A DNA stretch of 6,064 bases from Reyranella sp. (lineage in GTDB: Bacteria; Pseudomonadota; Alphaproteobacteria; Reyranellales; Reyranellaceae): NCBI GenBank assembly GCA_004296815.1, contig SCVT01000527.1, forward strand, positions 1-6,064, given 5' to 3'. The notes under the pieces were generated by a model that was given only the letters and a program-made list of their open reading frames with translations, made no database searches and was not told the DNA's origin. Shown in pieces: positions 1 through 5,359 of the stretch. Each line of letters begins with the position of its first letter. Within the stretch, counting starts at the first letter, position 1. A program made the translations under genes and the position numbers.

Positions 1-358
1 GGGCTGGCCGTCGCGCATCGACGGTCCGGCCGCGCGCCTCGATTTCATGGCATTGTCGGCGCTCACCTTCGAGCGGCCCGATTCCGGCCGCTTTCCGTCC
101 CTACGGTTAGCGCGAGAGGCTCTGGTAAGCGGCGGATTTGCACCGATCGTGCTGAACGCGGCGAACGAGGCGGCGGTCGAGGCTTTCCTGGCCAAGCGCA
201 TCCGCTTCCTCGACATCGCCCGCATCGTCGAGGACGTGATGGGTGCCTGCGGCGGGCTTTCGGGCGCGGTCGAGTCGCTCCAGCAGGTCGAGGCGGCGGA
301 CGTCGAGGCCCGCCGGAAGGCTGGGGATCTTTGTGTGGCAAGGTCGCTAACTAATTGA
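1..358 (+). CDS. dxr: 1-deoxy-D-xylulose 5-phosphate reductoisomerase, C-terminal part (5' end outside window)
   Basis: This is the last 118 residues of the enzyme that converts 1-deoxy-D-xylulose 5-phosphate to 2-C-methyl-D-erythritol 4-phosphate with NADPH. It is the first committed step of the cytosolic MEP isoprenoid pathway. The open frame starts at base 2 with no start codon of its own and ends at TGA 356-358. What is visible matches the C-terminal part of the family: a 'LDF..LSALTFERPD' stretch, then 'FPSLRLA.EAL', the very characteristic 'LNAANEAAVEAFL' helix, 'IRFLDIARIVE', and a terminal helix equivalent to the 'DANAREVARK' region of the E. coli protein. The NADPH-binding and catalytic/metal domains lie upstream of the window, so activity cannot be judged here. 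The ATG at base 47 is internal and not the real start. The gene is followed 30 bases later by rseP, a common pairing in proteobacteria. Family assignment is confident. Confidence 0.95.
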   Translation, partial: GWPSRIDGPAARLDFMALSALTFERPDSGRFPSLRLAREALVSGGFAPIVLNAANEAAVEAFLAKRIRFLDIARIVEDVMGACGGLSGAVESLQQVEAADVEARRKAGDLCVARSLTN

Positions 359-388
359 TCTGAAACAAGATTTATGGTCCAGTAAGGC

Positions 389-1768
389 ATGCAAAGTCTC
401 GTGAGCCTGTTCACGACCTATCTCCCGTATTTCATCCTCGTGCTGACGCTGCTCGTGTTCGTTCACGAGTACGGCCACTACTGGGTGGGTCGCCGGTTCG
501 GCATCCATGCCGAGGTCTTCTCCATCGGCTTCGGCCCAGAGATCTTCGGGTGGACGGACCGCAACGGCACGCGGTGGAAAGTGTCGGCCATCCCGCTCGG
601 CGGCTACGTGAAGTTCCTGGGCGACAGCGACGAGACCAGCGCCACGCCGAGCACCGAGCCGCTGTCGCCGTCCGATCGCCGGCGCGCCTTCTTCAGCCAG
701 CCGCTGTATGCGCGCGCCGCCGTGGTCCTGGGCGGGCCGGCCGCGAACCTGATCTTCGCCTTCCTGCTGCTGACGGCGGTCTTCTTCTTCGCGGGCGAGC
801 CGTACTCGCCGGCGACCGTCGCCGTCCAGATCGATGGCCCCGCCGCGAAAGCAGGCCTGCGCACCGGCGACGAGATCGTCCGTCTCGCCGACAAGCGCAT
901 CGACCGCTACGAGGACATTCAGGACGCGCAGTTCCTCTACTGGGCGAAGCCGATGTCGGTCGAGTATCGCCGCGGCAACCAGCTTCTGCGCGGCGAGATC
1001 GTCTCGCAGTTCTGCGAACGTACCGACCGCTACAACAACACGCTGCGCTACGGCGACCTCGGGCTGGACCAGCTCATTCGCCCCGTCGTCGGAGGCTTCA
1101 CCGCCGGCAGCCCGGCCGAGGCCGCGGGCCTCAAGGTCGGCGACCTCCTGCTCTCCGTCGACGGCAAGCCGATCGAGCATTTCTCGCGCATCCCGGAGTT
1201 GATCGGCAATCGCGCCGGCCAGCCGCTCGCCGTCAAGTACGAGCGGGACGGCCGGGTCGAGGAAGCGACGATCGTTCCGATCGCCGACAAGGCCGTGGAC
1301 TGTACCGGCAAGGAGCAGATGATCGGGCGCCTGCGCATTCGGCCGGCCGCCATCACGGAGTTCCGCAGCCACGGGGTGATCGGCGCCATGGGCGCCGGCG
1401 TCCGGGCCGTCTGGGGCATGACCACGATGTTCTATACATCGATGGCGCAGATTCTTACCGCGACGCGGCCGGTGGACGAGCTCGGCGGGCCGATCCGCAT
1501 CGCCAAGGCGGCGGGCGAGGCGTCCTACTCGGGCTGGGTCGGGATCCTCAATCTCGTCATCGCATTGTCCGTGGTACTCGGGGTTTTCAACCTGTTGCCG
1601 GTGCCGATGCTCGATGGCGGCCATCTCGCGATGTACCTCTACGAGGCGGTGCGCGGAAAACCGCTCAGTCTGCGGGCGCAGGAAGTCGGGCTGAAGCTCG
1701 GCTTCGCCCTGGTGATCGGCATGGCGCTGATTGCAACCTTCAATGACATCAGGCTCTTGCTGCGGTGA
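389..1768 (+). CDS. rseP: RseP/MmpA-type site-2 intramembrane zinc metalloprotease
   Basis: This is an inner-membrane protease of the M50 (site-2) family. In relatives it cleaves membrane-spanning substrates such as anti-sigma factors and remnant signal peptides. The 459 residues match the family length (about 450 in E. coli). Visible parts in order: membrane segment about 12-32 carrying zinc motif HEYGH at 26-30; conserved 'FSIGFGP' at 44-50 and 'IPLGGYVKF' at 68-76; membrane segment about 108-134; a first, degenerate PDZ domain about 140-215; a second, clearer PDZ about 230-320 ('GSPAEAAGLKVGDLLLSVDG'); conserved 'GGPIRIAKAAG' at 366-376; membrane segment about 384-404; the third zinc ligand in LDGGH at 408-412; and a last membrane segment about 434-452. 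All catalytic residues are present. The ATG at 389 has an AAGG only one base upstream, which is too close for a good ribosome site. An in-frame GTG at 401 with a 13-base gap is an alternative, so the start is somewhat uncertain. The actual substrate in this organism is unknown. Only two cysteines occur, C209 and C305, both in the periplasmic part. Confidence 0.96.
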   Translation: MQSLVSLFTTYLPYFILVLTLLVFVHEYGHYWVGRRFGIHAEVFSIGFGPEIFGWTDRNGTRWKVSAIPLGGYVKFLGDSDETSATPSTEPLSPSDRRRAFFSQPLYARAAVVLGGPAANLIFAFLLLTAVFFFAGEPYSPATVAVQIDGPAAKAGLRTGDEIVRLADKRIDRYEDIQDAQFLYWAKPMSVEYRRGNQLLRGEIVSQFCERTDRYNNTLRYGDLGLDQLIRPVVGGFTAGSPAEAAGLKVGDLLLSVDGKPIEHFSRIPELIGNRAGQPLAVKYERDGRVEEATIVPIADKAVDCTGKEQMIGRLRIRPAAITEFRSHGVIGAMGAGVRAVWGMTTMFYTSMAQILTATRPVDELGGPIRIAKAAGEASYSGWVGILNLVIALSVVLGVFNLLPVPMLDGGHLAMYLYEAVRGKPLSLRAQEVGLKLGFALVIGMALIATFNDIRLLLR

Positions 1769-1873
1769 GTTGACGCGATTTGTGGGGTCCCCGACGGGGG
1801 ATAAAGAGGGTGGCTAAGGTCCGAACGCCGGTCTAAGAAGCTTGCGTTCTCGTCATTGACCGTCGGCAAGTCT

Positions 1874-1879
1874 GGAAGG
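1874..1879 (+). promoter_or_regulatory. Ribosome binding site that favours the bamA GTG start at 1888
   Basis: GGAAGG is a good Shine-Dalgarno match. It is 8 bases from GTG 1888 but overlaps or abuts the upstream in-frame GTG at 1879, which leaves no spacing for that codon. This decides for a start at 1888 and removes three residues from the longest open frame. The resulting protein starts directly with a clean signal peptide. Confidence 0.65.
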
Positions 1880-1887
1880 TGCCAGGG

Positions 1888-4188
1888 GTGAGTTTGATCG
1901 TTCGTTGGGCCGCTTTGGTCGTTGCTGCAATTCTGGCCTTCGGTACCCCGGCCTACGCACAGCGTGGCGCCGCGCTTGGCGGCGGCACGATCACCGGCAT
2001 CCAGATCCAGGGCAATGTCCGCTCCGAGCCCGAGACCATCCGCTCCTACCTGCAGCTCAAGGTCGGAGAGCCCTTCGACGCGGCCGCCGCCGACCGGTCG
2101 CTGAAGGCGCTATTCGCCACCGGTCTCTTTTCCGACGTCGTGATCGAGATGCAGGGCTCGACCCTGGTCGTGAAGGTGACGGAAAACCCGATCATCAATC
2201 GCGTCGCCTTCGAGGGTAACAAGAAGATCGAGGACGACAAGCTGCGCGACGAGGTGCAGTCCAAGCCGCGCCAGGTGTTCACGCGCGCACGTGTGCAGTC
2301 CGACGTCGAGCGCATCCTCACCATCTATCGCCGCAGCGGCCGCTACAACGCCTCGGTCGAGCCCAAGGTCATCCGGCTGGAGCAGGGGCGCGTCGATCTC
2401 GTCTTCGAGATCAACGAAGGCGATGTCACGGGTGTCCAGCGCATCAGCTTCGTCGGCAATGAGGCGTTCGGCGACGGCACGCTGCGCGGCAAGATCCGAA
2501 CCTCCGAGAGCGCCTGGTGGCGCTTCCTGTCGTCGGACGACCGCTTCGACCCCGACCGCATGAACCTGGACAAGGAGCTCCTGCGGAAGTTCTACCTGTC
2601 CGAGGGCTATGCGGACTTCCGGGTCGTCTCGGCGGTCGCCGAGCTCGCGCCCAATCGCGAAGGCTTCTTCATCACCTTCACGATCAGCGAAGGCGAGCGC
2701 TACAAGTTCGGCAAGGTCGACGTCACCAGCCGCTTCCAGGGGCTCGACGTCGACGTGCTGAAGAGCTTCCTGACGATCAGCGAAGGCGAGTGGTTCGACG
2801 CCGACGAAGTCGAGAAGTCGGTATCGAACATCCAGGAGGCCGTCGGCTCTCTGGGCTATGCCTTCGTCGAGGTCCGCCCCAACATCCGGCGCAACAAGGA
2901 CAACACCACGGTCGATGTGACCTTCGACGTCCAGGAAGGACCACGTGTCTACGTCGAGCGCATCAACATCTCCGGCAACACCCGCACGCTCGACAAGGTG
3001 ATCCGGCGCGAGTTCCGCCTGGCCGAGGGCGATGCGTTCAGCACCGCGAAGGTCCGACGCAGCCAGCAGCGCCTGCGCAACCTCGGCTTCTTCGAGAAGG
3101 TCGACGTCTCGGCGGCTCCCGGCTCGTCGCCGGACAAGACCAACCTCGAAGTCCAGGTCGTCGAGCAGAGCACCGGCGAGATCTCGTTCGGCGCCGGCTA
3201 CTCGACCACAGCCGGCATCGTCGGCGACATTTCGGTCAAGGAACGCAACCTGCTCGGCAAGGGCCAGGAGCTGCGACTGGGCCTTTCGGTCGGCACGTTG
3301 AGCACGATGATCGATCTCGGGTTCACCGAACCGTACTTCATGGATCGCAACGTGAGCGCGGGCTTCGACATCTTCCGGACGTCGAACGACCGGCAGAACG
3401 TCTCGAACTACAGCGACAGGAGCTTGGGCTTCGCGCTGCGCGGCGGCTGGGCATACTCCGAGGAAATCCGGCAGATCGTGCGCTACACCTTGCGCCAGAC
3501 CGACATCTTCAACGTGCAGCCCTGGGCGTCGCCCATCATCCAGCAGAACGCCGGCACCCAGGTCGTGTCCGAATTGTCCGAGACGATCATCTGGGACACC
3601 CGCGACACACGGCTCAACACGACCAAGGGCTTCATGGTCCGCAACACCGTGGCCGCGGCCGGCCTGCTCGGCACCGAGCAGTACGTCCGCACCACCGCCG
3701 ATGCCGTCTACTTCAAGACGATTGTCGAGGATATCGTGGCGTCGATCGGCGGCTCGATCGGCCTGGTCGTCCCCTACAACAACGCCTACGTCCGGCTGAA
3801 CAACCTGTTCTTCATCGGCGGCGACACGCTCCGAGGCTTCGCCGTCGGCGGCATCGGCCCGCGAGACGCGAACACGACGGACTCGCTCGGCGGCCAGTAC
3901 TACTATACCGGCACCGCCGAGCTATCCTACCCGCTGCCCTTCATTCCCAAGGAAGTGGCGCTGCTGGGCAAGGCGTTCGTCGACGTCGGCTCGCTGTGGG
4001 GCGTGCAGCAGTCGACCTACAACACGACATCGGTGCTCGACAGCCAGCTCATGCGCGTGGCCAGCGGGCTCGGTGTGCAGTGGGTGTCGCCGTTCGGCCC
4101 CATCCGAATAGACTACTCGTGGCCGATTCAGTATGAGCCGTGGGACAAGCAGCAGAACGTGCGTTTCAGCTTCGGCACGCGCTTCTGA
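1888..4188 (+). CDS. bamA: Outer membrane protein assembly factor BamA (Omp85 family)
   Basis: BamA is the essential core of the BAM complex, which folds and inserts beta-barrel proteins into the outer membrane from the periplasm. With the GTG start at 1888 the protein has 766 residues, close to the usual 760-810. It opens with a signal peptide of about 25 residues: a positively charged start, a hydrophobic core and cleavage after 'TPAYA'. Five POTRA repeats follow, at roughly 35-98, 99-175, 177-265, 269-347 and 350-430. Several show the typical 'I.GN' strand (for example 'INRVAFEGNKKI' and 'VERINISGNTRT') and end in an 'EG' turn. The rest is the 16-stranded barrel. It includes 'ERNLLGKGQ', the family hallmark L6 loop motif 'LRGF' with R at 649 inside 'GGDTLRGFAVGGIGPRD', and a C-terminal strand ending in Phe ('RFSFGTRF'), the normal barrel insertion signal. 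The frame is uninterrupted. It follows rseP after a 119-base gap and precedes fabZ by 17 bases. Neither skp/ompH nor lpxD lies downstream, although they often do. Confidence 0.97.
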   Translation: MSLIVRWAALVVAAILAFGTPAYAQRGAALGGGTITGIQIQGNVRSEPETIRSYLQLKVGEPFDAAAADRSLKALFATGLFSDVVIEMQGSTLVVKVTENPIINRVAFEGNKKIEDDKLRDEVQSKPRQVFTRARVQSDVERILTIYRRSGRYNASVEPKVIRLEQGRVDLVFEINEGDVTGVQRISFVGNEAFGDGTLRGKIRTSESAWWRFLSSDDRFDPDRMNLDKELLRKFYLSEGYADFRVVSAVAELAPNREGFFITFTISEGERYKFGKVDVTSRFQGLDVDVLKSFLTISEGEWFDADEVEKSVSNIQEAVGSLGYAFVEVRPNIRRNKDNTTVDVTFDVQEGPRVYVERINISGNTRTLDKVIRREFRLAEGDAFSTAKVRRSQQRLRNLGFFEKVDVSAAPGSSPDKTNLEVQVVEQSTGEISFGAGYSTTAGIVGDISVKERNLLGKGQELRLGLSVGTLSTMIDLGFTEPYFMDRNVSAGFDIFRTSNDRQNVSNYSDRSLGFALRGGWAYSEEIRQIVRYTLRQTDIFNVQPWASPIIQQNAGTQVVSELSETIIWDTRDTRLNTTKGFMVRNTVAAAGLLGTEQYVRTTADAVYFKTIVEDIVASIGGSIGLVVPYNNAYVRLNNLFFIGGDTLRGFAVGGIGPRDANTTDSLGGQYYYTGTAELSYPLPFIPKEVALLGKAFVDVGSLWGVQQSTYNTTSVLDSQLMRVASGLGVQWVSPFGPIRIDYSWPIQYEPWDKQQNVRFSFGTRF

Positions 4189-4205
4189 GTGGAGATGCCC
4201 CGGTC

Positions 4206-4682
4206 ATGAACGACCCAACCGACAAGACCAACAGCGCAGCGATCACATCCGTCGACATCAAGCGGATCCTCCAGATGATCCCGCATCGCTATCCGATGCT
4301 GATGGTCGACAAGGTCGTGGACATGACGCTCGGCCAGAGCGCCGTCGGGATCAAGAACGTCACCATCAACGAGCCGTTCTTCCAGGGACACTTCCCGTCC
4401 GAGCCGGTGATGCCCGGCGTGCTGGTCGTCGAAGCCATGGCACAGACTGCATGCGTTCTGGTCGTCTCGACCTTCGGTGCCGAATCGGAAGGCAAGCTCG
4501 TCTACTTCATGTCGATTGACGGCGTGCGCTTTCGCCGTCCGGTCGTGCCGGGCGATCGGGTCGAGCTGCACGTGCAGAAGGTGCAGAGCCGGGCCAACGT
4601 ATGGAAATTCGCCGGCAAGGCGATCGTCGAAGGCAAGGTCGCGGCCGAGGCCACCTTTGCCGCGATGATCCGTGACAGGTAG
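4206..4682 (+). CDS. fabZ: 3-hydroxyacyl-[acyl-carrier-protein] dehydratase FabZ
   Basis: This is the cytosolic hot-dog fold enzyme that removes water from (3R)-hydroxyacyl-ACP to give trans-2-enoyl-ACP, the third step of each type II fatty acid synthesis cycle. The 158 residues are near the usual 145-155. The family signature is complete: '[11 protein letters not shown]' at 25-35, 'QGHFP' with catalytic His62, and '[14 protein letters not shown]' with catalytic Glu76. The spacing of 14 residues between His and Glu equals that in the E. coli enzyme. 'FRRPVVPGD' at 109-117 is also typical. The ATG at 4206 was chosen because a GGAG lies 11 bases upstream. An in-frame GTG at 4140 would overlap bamA by 49 bases, has no ribosome site and would add a tail untypical of the family. 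It sits 17 bases after bamA and is probably cotranscribed with it. In many proteobacteria its neighbours are lpxD and lpxA, which use the same hydroxyacyl-ACP pool. Neither is present here. Confidence 0.97.
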   Translation: MNDPTDKTNSAAITSVDIKRILQMIPHRYPMLMVDKVVDMTLGQSAVGIKNVTINEPFFQGHFPSEPVMPGVLVVEAMAQTACVLVVSTFGAESEGKLVYFMSIDGVRFRRPVVPGDRVELHVQKVQSRANVWKFAGKAIVEGKVAAEATFAAMIRDR

Positions 4683-4689
4683 GGAGGGG
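4682..4689 (+). promoter_or_regulatory. Strong ribosome binding site for gloA
   Basis: The purine run GGGAGGGG begins at the last base of the fabZ stop codon and contains a perfect GGAGG (4683-4687), 5 bases from the ATG at 4693. It supports the ATG 4693 start over an in-frame GTG at 4672 that lies inside fabZ. It is the strongest ribosome site visible in the window, so gloA may be translated well within the transcript. Confidence 0.7.
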
Positions 4690-4692
4690 ACC

Positions 4693-5094
4693 ATGCCCGA
4701 TACCAATTATCGCATGCTGCATACGATGATCCGCGTCATGGATCTCGACAAATCGCTGGCCTTCTATACGGGCCCGATGGGCATGAAGATGCTGCGCAAG
4801 CGCGATGTGCCGGACGGCAAGTACAGCCTGGCTTTCGTCGGCTATGGCGAGGAGAAGGACCATGCCGTCGTCGAGCTGACGCACAACTGGGGGCAGGAGA
4901 AGCCCTATGAGCTCGGCACCGGCTTCGGCCACCTCGCGGTGGGCGTGCCCGATGTCTACAAGGTCTGCGAAGAGGTCACCAAGGCGGGCGGCAAGGTCAC
5001 GCGCGCGCCGGGTCCGGTGAAGTTCGGGACCACGGTCATCGCCTTCGTCGAAGACCCCGACGGCTACAAGATCGAGCTGATCGAGCGCAAGTAG
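4693..5094 (+). CDS. gloA: Lactoylglutathione lyase (glyoxalase I)
   Basis: This cytosolic metalloenzyme isomerises the hemithioacetal of methylglyoxal and glutathione to S-lactoylglutathione, the first step of methylglyoxal detoxification. At 133 residues it matches the short bacterial form. It is strikingly like E. coli GloA: '[19 protein letters not shown]' at 8-26, '[10 protein letters not shown]' at 43-52, 'VVELTHNWG' at 59-67, and '[20 protein letters not shown]' at 112-131. The four metal ligands are present as His10, Glu61, His80 and Glu128. The gaps of 51, 19 and 48 equal those of the E. coli enzyme (51, 18 and 48) apart from one extra residue. Lack of the longer eukaryote-like insertions suggests the nickel/cobalt-dependent class, which is an inference from family knowledge. 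The start ATG has an excellent ribosome site, and the gene begins 10 bases after fabZ, so it is probably in the same operon. That placement is unusual and has no obvious link to fatty acid or envelope synthesis. It ends against convergent genes. Confidence 0.95.
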   Translation: MPDTNYRMLHTMIRVMDLDKSLAFYTGPMGMKMLRKRDVPDGKYSLAFVGYGEEKDHAVVELTHNWGQEKPYELGTGFGHLAVGVPDVYKVCEEVTKAGGKVTRAPGPVKFGTTVIAFVEDPDGYKIELIERK

Positions 5095-5101
5095 CGCTCG
5101 A
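5081..5101. terminator. Perfect 8-bp inverted repeat over the gloA stop codon, possible terminator
   Basis: TCGAGCGC (5081-5088) and GCGCTCGA (5094-5101) are perfect complements around the 5-base loop AAGTA, giving a GC-rich stem. The gloA TAG (5092-5094) lies at the loop/stem border. The position at a convergent junction, 12 bases from the stop of the opposing small gene, suits a terminator. No run of T follows on either side, so it is not a textbook intrinsic terminator. It might act with Rho, protect the 3' end, or mean nothing. Confidence 0.35.
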
Positions 5102-5113
5102 GCCCTCACGCGA

Positions 5114-5314
5114 TCAGATAAACCGCCAGTTCGCGAGGACGAGGGCGACGAACGCGCCCACGAGGCCGACGACGAACAGGCGCGTCAGCGCACCGGGCTG
5201 CCTGCCATTGTCGTTGGCTGCCCGGCCGAGCCGGACGACGCGGGGCATCGCCCTGGGCTTGTGTGAAGCCGCCCAGGTCGCTGTCCGACGTCGCTCGAAT
5301 GACGATCTCGCCAT
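5114..5314 (-). CDS. Small single-pass membrane protein with AANDN motif, function unknown
   Basis: I do not recognise a named family. The 66 residues comprise a strongly basic N-terminal half rich in Arg (for example 'FERRR' at 6-10 and 'RVVRLGRAANDN' at 25-36), a short linker, and a hydrophobic segment at about 46-61 ('LFVVGLVGAFVALVLANW'), ending at residue 66. The positive-inside rule would put the basic part in the cytosol with the C-terminus just across the membrane, a tail-anchor-like layout. The 'AANDN' motif is, from memory, recurrent in small uncharacterised alphaproteobacterial proteins. ATG 5314-5312 has GAGAGG three bases upstream, a usable but tight ribosome site. An internal ATG at 5248 would give a 44-residue form starting just before the 'VVRL' motif, and this is a serious alternative. 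It lies 45 bases downstream of the gltA stop on the same strand, so it is probably read through from gltA. It converges on gloA with a 19-base gap. That it is real rests on the ribosome site, the membrane segment and the lack of another gene here. Confidence 0.6.
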   Translation of the reverse strand: MARSSFERRRTATWAASHKPRAMPRVVRLGRAANDNGRQPGALTRLFVVGLVGAFVALVLANWRFI

Positions 5315-5359
5315 GTTCCTCTCGCTTTCCCCCCGGATAGCGAACGTCTTTGTCTTGGC

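Noticed and set aside
346..377. AT-rich patch between dxr and rseP as a promoter
   Set aside because: It contains TTGATC and TTTATG, but the spacing of about 10 bases is wrong and no other pair fits.
347..1624. 425-residue open frame on the - strand opposite rseP
   Set aside because: The + strand has a complete RseP with all motifs. The opposite-strand product is Arg/Asp/Glu/Ala-rich low-complexity sequence, typical of antisense shadow in high-GC DNA, with no domain or ribosome site.
1788..1801. Hairpin TCCCC-GACG-GGGGA after rseP as an intrinsic terminator
   Set aside because: The stem is only 5 bp and is followed by an A/G-rich stretch rather than T, so it is not a credible terminator. 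Readthrough into bamA is more likely.
1770..1805. Sigma-70 type promoter from TTGACG (1770-1775)
   Set aside because: The -35-like box is good, but the nearest -10-like sequence (GATAAA, 1800-1805) is 24 bases away, too far for a normal promoter.
2517..4136. 539-residue open frame in another + frame within bamA
   Set aside because: It overlaps BamA fully and its product is Arg/Pro/His-rich, as expected from a frame-shifted reading of GC-rich coding DNA.
4195..4209. Tiny ATG...TGA frame of four codons overlapping the fabZ start (ATGA)
   Set aside because: The GGAG touches the ATG directly with no spacing, so it is unlikely to be translated. The same GGAG is correctly placed for the fabZ ATG at 4206.
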